From Accumulibacter sp031732815 (GTDB lineage Bacteria; Pseudomonadota; Gammaproteobacteria; Burkholderiales; Rhodocyclaceae), in contig NZ_JAVMKF010000046.1 in NCBI RefSeq assembly GCF_031732815.1, positions 1 through 43,931 on the forward strand: a stretch of 43,931 nt of DNA, given 5' to 3'. The notes beneath the pieces are model-generated. The model did no database searches. It saw only the letters and a list, made by a program, of their open reading frames with translations, and was not told the DNA's origin. Each line of letters opens with the position of its first letter. The stretch's first letter is position 1. Of this stretch, positions 34,927 through 43,593 are shown piece by piece. Position numbers and translations under genes: made by a program.

Positions 34927-34934
34927 GCGACAAC

Positions 34935-34951
34935 GGCGGCAGCAAGCCGCC
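34935..34951. terminator. Hairpin between convergent napB and acyl ligase genes
   Basis: GGCGGC-AGCAA-GCCGCC forms a 6-bp GC stem just after the napB stop. Only two T follow, so it is a weak candidate terminator. Confidence 0.3.
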
Positions 34952-35016
34952 TTGCGCCGCGGCTACGCCGCCGCCCAGGCCGCTGCGTCGGGCGGTGCGC
35001 GATTGTTCGCCGCAGC

Positions 35017-37845
35017 CTAGCGCTCCAGGTCGTGTTCGCCACACAGGCGCAGGATCTCCCGCCGCGCGGCATCGCGCAAGCGTACGGTCGCCGCCCAATC
35101 GGCGCCCGTCGGCGCCAGCACTGCGCCCAGTGCCAGTTTCATCCGGCCAGGTCGTGGCAGCCATGAGCCATCGCGCAGTACCTCGCGCGTTCCGCGCAGA
35201 CCACCGGTGAGGACCGGCACGCCGGCACGGGCAGCGGCAACGAAGGCGCCCATGCGCAGCGGCTTGAGGCCGGCTTCGCGGGAAAAGGTACCTTCCGGAA
35301 AAAGGATGACACGCTGCCCCCGGCGCAGGGCAATGACGATGTCTTCGACATCCTCGACGCTGCGCGCGACATCGAAACGCTCGACGAAGAGCGTCCCCAA
35401 GGCCCGCAGGAAGGCGTGCATCATCGGCTGCCTGAGCAACTCGCGCTTGGCGGCGAAACAGTATCCGGCCGCGGGCGGCAGCGCCGCGCACAGCACCAAA
35501 GCGTCCAGATAGCTGCAATGATTGACCAGCAGGAGATGCGGCGTTGCCGGCAGGTCAGCGCGGTCTATCCTGCCCACCGGCATGCCGGTCAGGCGCAGGA
35601 AAGCGCGCGCCGCCCAATGCACGATTCGGCGGCCGGCAGCCGGCGAACGCAGAGCGACGACGCTCGCCGCTGTTGGCAGCGCCAGCAGGGCGAAGGTCGT
35701 CCAGCACCACAAGCCATACAGTCGTCGAACAAAGCGCCGCGCGCCGTCGGCGATGCGTGCACGAGACGCGGCCATCGCCAGGCGCACCAACTGCCAGCGC
35801 CCCGCTACAGCTTCGGCCCCGAGTGATCCACTCTCGAAAGCATCGCGCGACGCGCTGCGCCGGATCTTGCCGCTCGAGGTCTTGAGAACCGAGTTCGGTG
35901 GGACGAGGACGATCTCGTCGGCCGGTACACCGACCGCGTCAATCGCCGCTTCGCTGATCCGCTGGCGCAAGGCAGCGCGCTCCGCCGCATCCTGCGCGCG
36001 CGTTTCGGCGACGACGACCAGGCGCTCGCTCGCCGTCAGCGGATCGTTGCTGGCGAAGACCGCGACACAACCGCGGCGAACACCGGGAATGTTGCCGACC
36101 GCCTGCTCCAGTTCGTACGGATAAAGGTTGCGCCCACCGCGGATGATCAGATCCTTCTCTCTCCCGGTGAGGTAGATTTCGCCTTCGACCGCGTAGGCAA
36201 AATCCCCCGAGTCCAGCCAGCCGTCACGCCACAGCGCCCGGGTCGCCGACGGATTACGGAAATAGCCGACCGTTGCCGAGGGACCGCGAAACTGCAAATG
36301 CCCGACGTGGCGTTCCGGCAGTTCGCTACCGCTCTCGTCGACAATGCGGATTTCGTGACCGGGAAGCGCCCGGCCACAGGCTGGCACTCCCATCGACCCC
36401 GGCGCCGCATCAAGCACCGGCAGCGCGACCTTCCGACGCAGCAAGGCATCGCGCTCGATCAGGTCGATGCGTGGCCCGCGCCCAAGCGGCGGAAAGGCCA
36501 GGCCGACCGAGCACTCGGCCAGACCATAGACCGGCGTCAGGGCGGTCGGGGACAAGCCAAACGGAGCAAAGCGCTCGGCGAAAGCGGTCAATGTTGCCGG
36601 ACTGACCGGCTCGGCGCCATTCAGGGCAAGCCGCCACGACGACAGGTCCAGCCCCGACAAGTCGGCATCGGCGAGCTTGCGCGCGCACAGGTCGTAAGCA
36701 AAATTCGGTGCCGGCGAAAGCGTGCCGCGATGCTGGCTGATCGCCTGCAACCAGCGCACCGGGCGAGCGAGAAACGCCAGCGGCGACATCAACACCAGGC
36801 GCATGCCGAAGTACAAGGAGCCGAACCAGGCGCCGATCAGCCCCATGTCATGATAAAGCGGCAACCAGGAGACGAAAACGTCGTCGCTGGAAACGCCGAC
36901 CGCCTGGCCCATCGCGCGCAGGTTGGCGAGCAGATTGGCATGGCTGAGGACGACCCCCTTGGGATCACCGGTACTGCCCGAAGTGTATTGCAGGAAGGCG
37001 ACATCCGAGGACACTGCGCGATAGAGCAGGGCGATCGGCTCCTGATCGAGCTCAGTGGGCGTCAGGACCTCGCGCAAGGCCGGCGCCGCTGCCCGCAGGA
37101 GGGCGCCAACGCCTTTCGCTTCCGGCACCGTGATGATGAACACCGCTTCCGCGTTGGCCAGGATGCGGGCATGCCGGCGCAGGTGGTCGGCAAGCTGCGC
37201 CAGACGAGCGGGTGGATAGATCGGCACCGGAATGCCGCCAGCGAGCAACACGCCGAAGAAACTCGTCAGGTAGTCGCGCCCGGTCGGCAACATCAGAGCA
37301 ACCGTCTGCTGTGGCCGCAGACCACGCGCGACCAAGCCCGCCGCGATACGCCGCGACGCGCTCAGCAGATCGCCGTAAGACAGCGGCTGCGGCCGAAAAT
37401 CGCCCGTCTCGCCCGCCCCGCTCGCGTAGAGCAGAACGTGCGTGCGATCCGCGCAGCGCTCGGCGTACCACTCCAGTACTTCGACCAAGGTCGCTGCCTG
37501 CACCGGGATTTCGCAGATCTTACCCTGCGCCGCTTTGTCGAGCGCGACGGCGGCCGGCTCCTGCAGGTCCCCTGCCCCGTTGATCAGGCGCCACAGGTCG
37601 GCCGGCGTTTCAGCTTCAGCCAAAGCGCTCTCCGGCAGCGACTTGCCAAACTCGGTGGCCAGTCGCAAGAGCAGTTCGACCCGCGCCAGGCTGTCCAGGC
37701 CCAGGTCGCGTTCAAGATGGCTACGCAGGCTGACTCGGCCCTGCCGCCCCGGCCGCGTCTCCTCGACCATCGTCGCGACGAGCTGCAGCAAGCGCTCGGC
37801 TGAAGCTTCAGGCAAATGCCGACCTGCTGCCCGTTCGCGGTTCAC
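35017..37845 (-). CDS. ACP - fatty acyl-AMP ligase - PlsC acyltransferase fusion
   Basis: A 942-aa three-domain protein. The GTG at 37845 is preceded by GGAGGAG. Domain 1 (about 15-90) is an acyl-carrier domain with Ser52 (DLGLDSLARVEL) for phosphopantetheine. Domain 2 (about 120-690) is an adenylating enzyme of the FAAL type (LQYTSGSTGDPKGVVLSH, WLPLYHDMGLIG, YGLAECSVGL, DSGDFAY, KTSSGKIRRS). Domain 3 (about 715-942) is a 1-acylglycerol-3-phosphate-type acyltransferase with NHCSYLD (His776, Asp781) and FPEGTFS (849-855), preceded by hydrophobic stretches (ALLALPTAASVVAL) that could attach it to the membrane. This order suggests that one chain activates a fatty acid, loads it on its own carrier and transfers it to a lysolipid (inference). 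It lies 123 bp downstream of napF on the same strand. Confidence 0.88.
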   Translation of the reverse strand: MNRERAAGRHLPEASAERLLQLVATMVEETRPGRQGRVSLRSHLERDLGLDSLARVELLLRLATEFGKSLPESALAEAETPADLWRLINGAGDLQEPAAVALDKAAQGKICEIPVQAATLVEVLEWYAERCADRTHVLLYASGAGETGDFRPQPLSYGDLLSASRRIAAGLVARGLRPQQTVALMLPTGRDYLTSFFGVLLAGGIPVPIYPPARLAQLADHLRRHARILANAEAVFIITVPEAKGVGALLRAAAPALREVLTPTELDQEPIALLYRAVSSDVAFLQYTSGSTGDPKGVVLSHANLLANLRAMGQAVGVSSDDVFVSWLPLYHDMGLIGAWFGSLYFGMRLVLMSPLAFLARPVRWLQAISQHRGTLSPAPNFAYDLCARKLADADLSGLDLSSWRLALNGAEPVSPATLTAFAERFAPFGLSPTALTPVYGLAECSVGLAFPPLGRGPRIDLIERDALLRRKVALPVLDAAPGSMGVPACGRALPGHEIRIVDESGSELPERHVGHLQFRGPSATVGYFRNPSATRALWRDGWLDSGDFAYAVEGEIYLTGREKDLIIRGGRNLYPYELEQAVGNIPGVRRGCVAVFASNDPLTASERLVVVAETRAQDAAERAALRQRISEAAIDAVGVPADEIVLVPPNSVLKTSSGKIRRSASRDAFESGSLGAEAVAGRWQLVRLAMAASRARIADGARRFVRRLYGLWCWTTFALLALPTAASVVALRSPAAGRRIVHWAARAFLRLTGMPVGRIDRADLPATPHLLLVNHCSYLDALVLCAALPPAAGYCFAAKRELLRQPMMHAFLRALGTLFVERFDVARSVEDVEDIVIALRRGQRVILFPEGTFSREAGLKPLRMGAFVAAARAGVPVLTGGLRGTREVLRDGSWLPRPGRMKLALGAVLAPTGADWAATVRLRDAARREILRLCGEHDLER

Positions 37846-37968
37846 GTCCCGGCTCCTCCAAGCCGGGCCGACGGAGCGGGCGAACCGGAGCGGCCAGCCA
37901 GCACACCAATCGTACCCCCGGGGACGACCGACGAACGCGCTGGCAAATCGCGCAAGCCCGACGGCCGA

Positions 37969-38460
37969 TCAGGTCGACCGGCAGACATTGATCGCCCTCG
38001 TCGGACACGGTGCGAGGCAGGCGCCGCAGCCGGTGCACCGGGTTTCGTCGACGATCGGTCGCGCGATCCCGCCGCGCTGCGGCAGAAAAAGGATCGCGCC
38101 GTTGAGACAAAGATCGGCACACACCCGGCACTCGACCGCGCGCGTGGCCAGACAGCCCTCGCCAAGCGCCGCGCGCAGCGACCACGCGCGACCTTCCTCG
38201 CCGCGCTGCAGCGCAGCGCTCGGACAAACACTGACGCAGGCAGCACAGAAAGTACATTCGCCGCGGACGAAATCGATTTCCGGATAGCCGCCGTCGCCAC
38301 TGACGACGATACCCGTCGGACACACCTTGCAGCATGCTCCGCAGCGCGAGCAGGCCTGCTGAAAAGCGTGCTCGGCGAGCGCCCAGGGCGGGCGTAGCGG
38401 CTTCGGCCGGATACCGAATCGACCACGCAGGAAGTTCCGCCGGCTCGCTACATCAACCAC
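37969..38460 (-). CDS. napF: NapF-type ferredoxin
   Basis: A 163-aa cytoplasmic iron-sulfur protein that starts with GTG (no ATG in frame). The N-terminus ASRRNFLRGRFG is the typical NapF beginning. Four Cys groups follow (CSRCGACCKVCPTG, CTFCAACVSVCPSAAL, CRVCADLCLNGAI, CTGCGACLAPCPTRAI). In other bacteria NapF interacts with NapA in the cytoplasm. Here it is separated from napDAGHB by the acyl ligase gene and lies on the opposite strand, 33 bp behind rnr. Another ferredoxin-like maturation factor is possible, but the length and N-terminus favour NapF. Confidence 0.85.
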   Translation of the reverse strand: MVDVASRRNFLRGRFGIRPKPLRPPWALAEHAFQQACSRCGACCKVCPTGIVVSGDGGYPEIDFVRGECTFCAACVSVCPSAALQRGEEGRAWSLRAALGEGCLATRAVECRVCADLCLNGAILFLPQRGGIARPIVDETRCTGCGACLAPCPTRAINVCRST

Positions 38461-38493
38461 GGCAAGCCCGCCGTGAGTCGATCAGCGGCTTCA

Positions 38494-40662
38494 TCAGGCG
38501 TCTACCGGGACGAAATCGATGCGGCCACTCTCGAGGTCCGCGCGGACCAGCCTGACGCGCAGGCGGTCAGCCAGTCGGTAGCGCCGGCCGGTGCGCTGGC
38601 CCAGCATCTGGTGTTTCACGCCGTCGTACTGAAAATAGTCCTCACCCAGTTCCGAAACATGGACCAGTCCCTCGACATGAATCTCGTCGAGCGCGACAAA
38701 CACGCCAAAAGGAACGACCGCCGCGATACTCCCCGCGAAGACCTCGCCGATGCGGTCGCGCATGTAATAGCATTTCAACCAGTTGAGCACATCGCGCGTC
38801 GCCTCGTCAGCACGGCGTTCGGTCTGCGAGCAGTGCACGCCCACCTCCTGCCAACTCCCAGGTGAGTAATGCTGCCCGGCGAGCACGGCCTTGATCGAAC
38901 GATGCACCAGCAGATCCGGGTAGCGCCTGATCGGCGAAGTGAAGTGCGTGTAGTGCTCGTAGGCGAGGCCAAAGTGGCCAACGTTGTCTGGACTGTATAG
39001 TGCCTGGCGCAGCGAGCGCAGCATTACCGTCTGCAGCAGCAGAGCGTCCGGACGGCCGCGCACGTGCTCGAGCAGCAGCGCGTAATCGCGCGCCGTCGGC
39101 GTGTCGCCCCCACCCAGGGCCAAGCCGAACTCCGCGAGGAAGCTGCGCAACGCGACGAGCTTTTCGGCCGTCGGACCCTGATGGACCCGGTACAGACATG
39201 CTTGCCGATTGGTCTGCAGGAAATCCGACGCGCAGACGTTGGCCGCCAGCATGCATTCCTCGATCAGCCGATGCGCGTCGTTGCGATAGGCCGGAACGAT
39301 CTGCTCGATCTTGCCCTGATCGTCGAACAGCAGCAGCGTCTCGATCGTTTCGAAATCGATCGCGCCGCGCTGCTCGCGCGCGCACTGGAGAACATGGAAC
39401 AGGTCGTAAAGCACACGCAGATGCGGCAGGAACGCAGCGAGCTGCGGTTCCTCCGGCTGACCAGTGGCACTCAACGCGTTCCACACCTGATCGTAGGTCA
39501 GGCGGGCGTGCGAGCGAAAAACCGCCGGATAGAAGCGGTAATCGTCGATCTCTCCGCGCTCGCCAATCTCCATGTCGCACGCGACAACCAGGCGATCAAC
39601 GCCGGGATTGAGCGAGCACAGGCCGTTCGACAGCTTTTCAGGCAACATCGGAATCACGCGGCGCGGGAAGTAGACCGAGTTGCCGCGCTCGGCAGCCGCC
39701 CGATCGAGCGCGCTCCCCGGCTGCACATAGTGGCTGACGTCGGCAATCGCCACAATCAGCCGCCAGCCGCTGGCGCGCCGCTCGGCAAAAACCGCATCAT
39801 CGAAATCCTTCGCCGTCTCGCCGTCGATCGTCACCAGCGGCAGCTCGCGCAAGTCCACCCGCCCGCCCGCCTCGCCCGCCCCGACCTGGTCGGGCAAAGC
39901 CGCCGTCTCGGCCAAAGTCCCAGGCGAAAAAATGAAAGGAAGTTCGTGCTTGCGCAGGGCGATCTCGATCTCCATCCCGGGATCGGCGTAGCCACCGAGA
40001 ACCTCGATGATGCGCCCGATCGGTTTGGCGTGCCGATCAGGCTGCTCGATGATCTCGACGACGACGACCTGACCAGGCTTGGCGGGCACGCCACCCTCTG
40101 GTGCTACCAGAATATCCTGGTTGATGCGTCGGTTTTCCGGTACGACAAGCGCGATTCCGTGCTCGACGAGCACTCGCCCGACGACCTTGCTGTTCGCCCG
40201 TTCGAGGACCTCGACGATGACCCCCTCACGACGTCCCCGGCGATCGACGCCGACGACGCGCACCAGAGCCCGATCACGATGCAGCACCTTCGCCATCTGC
40301 CGCGCCTCGAGCGACAGATCCTCGCTACCATCGTCCGGGACGAGGAAGCCATAGCCATCCGGGTGACCCTCCACCCGCCCGGCAATCAGACTGGCCCGCT
40401 CTGGCAGGATGTACGCCGCTTTGCGATTGCGCAACAACTGCGCCTCACGTTCCATCGCCCCCAGGCGGCGCTGAAACGGTTCGCACTCGTCCGGCCGGAT
40501 TTCGAGCAATCGGCTGAGTTCGTCGAAGGCGACCGGCCTGCCTTGCTCGGCGAGCACCTGCAGGATCAACTCACGCGAAGGCAGCGGATGCTCGTAGCGC
40601 TTTGCCTCACGCGCCAGATGCGGATCGCGCGCCCTCAGCGCGAACGGATTGATCATTGACAT
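38494..40662 (-). CDS. rnr: Ribonuclease R
   Basis: A 722-aa 3'-5' exoribonuclease for structured RNA. An N-terminal winged-helix region (PSRELILQVLAEQGRPVAFD) is followed by cold-shock domains (GRVEGHPDGYGFLVPDDGSE) and the RNB domain with the metal-binding acidic motif (IDGETAKDFDDAV at about 290) and HYTHFTSPIRRYPDLLVHRS. A C-terminal S1 domain (VFAGSIAAVVPFGVFVALDE) ends the protein. The lysine-rich tail of the E. coli enzyme is missing, so it is shorter than the 813-aa E. coli RNase R. Start codons at 40662 and 40656 are both possible. AAGAG precedes the first. Confidence 0.95.
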   Translation of the reverse strand: MSMINPFALRARDPHLAREAKRYEHPLPSRELILQVLAEQGRPVAFDELSRLLEIRPDECEPFQRRLGAMEREAQLLRNRKAAYILPERASLIAGRVEGHPDGYGFLVPDDGSEDLSLEARQMAKVLHRDRALVRVVGVDRRGRREGVIVEVLERANSKVVGRVLVEHGIALVVPENRRINQDILVAPEGGVPAKPGQVVVVEIIEQPDRHAKPIGRIIEVLGGYADPGMEIEIALRKHELPFIFSPGTLAETAALPDQVGAGEAGGRVDLRELPLVTIDGETAKDFDDAVFAERRASGWRLIVAIADVSHYVQPGSALDRAAAERGNSVYFPRRVIPMLPEKLSNGLCSLNPGVDRLVVACDMEIGERGEIDDYRFYPAVFRSHARLTYDQVWNALSATGQPEEPQLAAFLPHLRVLYDLFHVLQCAREQRGAIDFETIETLLLFDDQGKIEQIVPAYRNDAHRLIEECMLAANVCASDFLQTNRQACLYRVHQGPTAEKLVALRSFLAEFGLALGGGDTPTARDYALLLEHVRGRPDALLLQTVMLRSLRQALYSPDNVGHFGLAYEHYTHFTSPIRRYPDLLVHRSIKAVLAGQHYSPGSWQEVGVHCSQTERRADEATRDVLNWLKCYYMRDRIGEVFAGSIAAVVPFGVFVALDEIHVEGLVHVSELGEDYFQYDGVKHQMLGQRTGRRYRLADRLRVRLVRADLESGRIDFVPVDA

Positions 40663-40683
40663 TTACTCTTGATCCTATAGAAT
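40656..40683 (+). promoter_or_regulatory. Sigma-70 promoter of tRNA-Leu
   Basis: TTGACA (40656-40661) and TAGAAT (40678-40683) are separated by 16 bp. The expected start point is about 40690, 12 bp before the mature tRNA. The -35 box covers the start codons of the divergent rnr gene. Confidence 0.7.
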
Positions 40684-40701
40684 TCGCCTCTCGCTGGCGA
40701 T

Positions 40702-40788
40702 GCCCAGGTGGCGAAATTGGTAGACGCGCTAGGTTCAGGTCCTAGTGGTGGCAACACCGTGGAGGTTCGATTCCTCTCTTGGGCACCA
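40702..40788 (+). tRNA. tRNA-Leu, anticodon CAG
   Basis: An 87-nt class II tRNA. The acceptor arms GCCCAGG and CTTGGGC pair (one G-T), followed by A73 and an encoded CCA end (40786-40788). The D-arm reads GTGGCGAAATTGGTAGACGC. The anticodon stem CTAGG/CCTAG encloses TTCAGGT with anticodon CAG. A long variable arm (TGGTGGCAACACCG) and the T-loop GGTTCGATTCC complete it. Confidence 0.97.
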
Positions 40789-40796
40789 GACACAAG

Positions 40797-40824
40797 AAGC
40801 TCCGATCATTTGGAGCTTTTTTTT
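40797..40824 (+). terminator. Intrinsic terminator of tRNA-Leu
   Basis: Stem AAGCTCC (40797-40803), 8-nt loop, stem GGAGCTT (40812-40818), followed by a run of T to 40824. Confidence 0.88.
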
Positions 40825-41089
40825 CGCCCACCGGCTCTTCGTCCTCCTCGCCGGGCGCCCATTGTACGCCTTCCAACACCATGTATGACCTGTTCGCGGC
40901 GTTTCGACCGAACTGACCCCGCGTGCCAAGGCACCGGCTGAAGGCAGGCGTCCGCGCGAAAGCACGCACTAGCACCCGGTCACCACCTGTTGCGTGGTCA
41001 CGCCTGGCCCCCGCCGAGCGCGGCGCGCCGGACGCCGGGCTTCCCCGCATGCGAGGAGTCGCACCCACGCTGGTCAATACAAGGAGAAG
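40825..41089. other. Intergenic region before the carboxyltransferase cluster
   Basis: No gene with family features was seen. No convincing promoter could be picked out, although the cluster must be started from here. The strong Shine-Dalgarno at 41081-41086 belongs to the small ORF that follows. Confidence 0.4.
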
Positions 41090-41182
41090 ATGGCACAATA
41101 CGCTGCCGGAAAGTGGCCGATCGCGACCGCTACGAGAATGAGAACTAATTCCAATCCACTCACGTACCAGGAATTGAGATGA
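41090..41182 (+). CDS. Putative 30-aa upstream ORF coupled to the carboxyltransferase gene
   Basis: An ATG directly behind AAGGAGAAG opens a 30-codon frame (begins MAQYAAGKWPIATATRMRT, ends TYQELR) whose stop overlaps the start of the next gene (ATGA, 41179-41182). The strong ribosome site and the overlap suggest that it is translated and helps translation of the carboxyltransferase. The peptide itself has no recognised relatives, and no codon run typical of an attenuation leader is visible. It may equally be only a coupling device or a chance frame. Confidence 0.4.
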   Translation: MAQYAAGKWPIATATRMRTNSNPLTYQELR

Positions 41183-42732
41183 CGATACGACCGGAACTAA
41201 TCGAAAAGTTGCGCGCGAAACGCGCCAAGTTGACCCAGAACGTCAGCCCGGAAAAGCTGGAAGCGCTGCATGCCAAGGGTTTGCTGTCGGCCCGCGAGCG
41301 CCTCGACGCGCTGTACGAAGAGGGAACCTTCCAGGAACTTGGACTACATGCCGCCCACGCCGCAACGCATTTCGGAATGGCCGGACGCGCATTGCCTGCT
41401 GACGGAGTGATCGCCGGTAGCGGCTATGTCGGCCACACGCAGGTGGCTGCGTTCAGCCAGGACTTCAGTGTCGTCGCCGGCACGCTCGGCAAGATGCAGG
41501 CGCGCAAGATCACGCGCATCATGCGACATGCTCTGAAGATCGGTGTCCCACTGGTTGCTTTCAAGGACTCTGGCGGTGCGCGAATTCAGGAAGGCGTCGA
41601 CGCCCTCTCGGGCTACGGCGATGTGTTCTACACCAATGTCCTGCTCTCCGGCGTCGTTCCGCAGATCGCCGTGATCTGTGGTCCCTGTGCCGGGGGAGCT
41701 GCCTATTCGCCAGCGTTGATGGATTTCGTCATCATGACACGCAGCAATGCGCACATGTTCCTCACCGGTCCGGAAGTCATCAAGGCGGTGACCGGACGCG
41801 CGACGACGATGGCCGAGGTCGGCGGCGCTGAAATGCACGCAACAGTCAGCGGTAACGCCCACTTCATCGTCGACGACGACCAGCAGGCGATTGCCCTGGT
41901 CAGGCAACTGCTGTCCTATCTGCCAGCGAACAACACCGAAGACCCGCCGCACAACCTGGCGGCGCCGATCGAGGAAATGGAAGATCCGTCGATCAATGAG
42001 TGCATTCCCGATAGCGCGTCGGCGCCGATGGACATGTACGCGATCATTCGCCGTATCGTCGACGGCGGCGAACTGCTCGAGGTGCATGCCGGTTTTGCGC
42101 GCAATGTCATCGTCGGCTTCGCGCGGATCAGCGGCGTCGTCACCGGTATCGTCGCCAACCAACCGATGGTGATGGCCGGCGCGCTCGATTTGAATGCGGC
42201 TGACAAGGTGGCACGTTTCGTGCGGACCTGCAACATCTTCAACATCCCCGTGGTAACGCTGGTTGATGTCCCAGGCTTCCTGCCGGGTGTCGAGCAGGAG
42301 CGCGGCGGCATCATCCGCCATGGCGCAAAGATGCTCTCGGCCTACGGATCGTGCACCGCACCAAAGATCACAGTGATTTGCCGCAAGGCCTACGGCGGTT
42401 CCTACCTTGCCATGTGCAGCCAGGAAATGGGTGCGGACATGGTCTTTGCTTGGCCAACTGCCGAGATTGCCGTCATGGGCGCGGAAGCTGCAGTCAAGAT
42501 TCTCTACCGCAAGGAGATCAAGGAAGCGGAAGACAGTCAGGCGCGAGCTGCCGAACTGGCGCAGGAGTACCGTGACGAATTTGCCTCGCCCTACGTTTCG
42601 GCAGGCAACTTCTACATTACCGATGTCATCGAGCCGCAGGATACGCGCTGGATGGTCGCCCTCGCCTTGCGCAAGACGCTTGACAAGCGCGAACTGCGCC
42701 CGGCCAAGAAGCACGGCAACATACCCATGTAA
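41179..42732 (+). CDS. mmdA: Methylmalonyl-CoA decarboxylase / acyl-CoA carboxyltransferase alpha subunit
   Basis: A 517-aa carboxyltransferase of the PccB/MmdA family that moves CO2 between methylmalonyl-CoA (or propionyl-CoA) and biotin. It has both crotonase-like halves: RERLDALYEEGTFQELG, FKDSGGARIQEGV, GPCAGGAAYSPALMDF in the first, and VANQPMVMAGALD, LVDVPGFLPGVEQE, ICRKAYGGSYLAMCSQ in the second. PccB alone cannot be told from MmdA at this level. The following OadG-like, biotin-carrier and beta-subunit genes, and the lack of a biotin carboxylase gene, point to the Na+-translocating decarboxylase. In that complex it works with a carrier protein and a membrane subunit. Confidence 0.88.
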   Translation: MTIRPELIEKLRAKRAKLTQNVSPEKLEALHAKGLLSARERLDALYEEGTFQELGLHAAHAATHFGMAGRALPADGVIAGSGYVGHTQVAAFSQDFSVVAGTLGKMQARKITRIMRHALKIGVPLVAFKDSGGARIQEGVDALSGYGDVFYTNVLLSGVVPQIAVICGPCAGGAAYSPALMDFVIMTRSNAHMFLTGPEVIKAVTGRATTMAEVGGAEMHATVSGNAHFIVDDDQQAIALVRQLLSYLPANNTEDPPHNLAAPIEEMEDPSINECIPDSASAPMDMYAIIRRIVDGGELLEVHAGFARNVIVGFARISGVVTGIVANQPMVMAGALDLNAADKVARFVRTCNIFNIPVVTLVDVPGFLPGVEQERGGIIRHGAKMLSAYGSCTAPKITVICRKAYGGSYLAMCSQEMGADMVFAWPTAEIAVMGAEAAVKILYRKEIKEAEDSQARAAELAQEYRDEFASPYVSAGNFYITDVIEPQDTRWMVALALRKTLDKRELRPAKKHGNIPM

Positions 42733-42756
42733 TTCCCTGCACAAGGACGACACCCC

Positions 42757-43086
42757 ATGCTGACTGCCGCCATTCTCAAAGCCCTGCAGGTCTACGGTAT
42801 TGCCACGGTCATCTCGGTGCTGGTCGCCGTGGTGATCAAGCTGATGGTTTCGCTGACCGGACGGATGGAAAGGAGCAAGCCGGTCGACATCCCGACGGGC
42901 ACCGTATGTCCGGTCGGTCTTGGCGTTCCGGATGAAGACGTCGCAGCGCTCTCGGCGGCAATTTTTGTCGCCATGGGACCGCACCGCATACTGCACATCG
43001 CACCAAGCAGCCATGGCTGGGCCTCCGGCGCACGCGCCGCCCAGCATTCCCATACGCCCGCGCCCACGGGCCGTGGCCCCCGATAG
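42757..43086 (+). CDS. OadG-type small membrane subunit (delta)
   Basis: A 109-aa protein of the OadG/MmdD family. One membrane helix near the N-terminus (LQVYGIATVISVLVAVVIKL) is followed by a cytoplasmic tail with VPDEDVAALSAAIFVAMGPH, the part that in the family binds the carboxyltransferase. The His-rich end (APSSHGWASGARAAQHSHTP) is also usual for OadG-like subunits. It is 24 bp after the alpha gene and 14 bp before the carrier gene. Its role is assembly of the decarboxylase complex. Confidence 0.8.
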   Translation: MLTAAILKALQVYGIATVISVLVAVVIKLMVSLTGRMERSKPVDIPTGTVCPVGLGVPDEDVAALSAAIFVAMGPHRILHIAPSSHGWASGARAAQHSHTPAPTGRGPR

Positions 43087-43100
43087 AGGAGAGATATCAG

Positions 43101-43502
43101 ATGCCCAGACATTTCAAGGTTACCGTCAACGGTCGTGAGTACGAGGTCAGCGTTCTCGAACTCGGCACCGGACAGACGCAAAGCGTGGCTGCTGCCGCGC
43201 CGGTTGCCGGCACTCTGGCGACCGCCGCCAACACCACCACCAGCGCTGCCGTCCCGGCGGCGGCGCCCGCCGCCGCGGCGCCTGCCGGAGCCAACGATGT
43301 CGTAGCGGCCATGGGCGGAGTGGTCGTCGAGGTCAATGTCAAAGTTGGCCAAACCGTTGCCGCCGGTGATCAGCTACTCGTCCTCGAAGCGATGAAGATG
43401 AAGACGCCGATTACCTCGGCGCGCGCTGGCCAGGTGACCAAGGTACTCGTCGCGGCCGGTGACGCGGTCGACGGTGGGCAGCCCCTGGTGACTATCGCCT
43501 GA
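43101..43502 (+). CDS. Biotin carrier protein (gamma subunit) of the decarboxylase
   Basis: A 133-aa protein. An N-terminal part (FKVTVNGREYEVSVLEL) is joined by an Ala/Pro-rich linker (about 28-65) to a biotinyl domain with EAMKMKTP, in which Lys99 is the biotin attachment site. The end (GQVTKVLVAAGDAVDGGQPL) is standard for the fold. A Shine-Dalgarno (AGAGGAGAG) precedes the ATG. It takes carboxyl groups from the alpha subunit to the membrane beta subunit. Confidence 0.9.
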   Translation: MPRHFKVTVNGREYEVSVLELGTGQTQSVAAAAPVAGTLATAANTTTSAAVPAAAPAAAAPAGANDVVAAMGGVVVEVNVKVGQTVAAGDQLLVLEAMKMKTPITSARAGQVTKVLVAAGDAVDGGQPLVTIA

Positions 43503-43593
43503 CCTGGAAGAGCCGGCAGGGACACACTCCTGCCGCCTGCAACTCGATGCGCCGGCAACCGCCTTTGCTTGTCCGGCGCGAGGACTGACGCGT

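Noticed and set aside
36298..37803. Long open frame on the + strand (501 codons)
   Set aside because: Antisense to the conserved adenylation domain of the acyl ligase fusion.
39064..40659. Long open frame on the + strand (531 codons)
   Set aside because: Fully antisense to rnr, whose catalytic motifs are intact.
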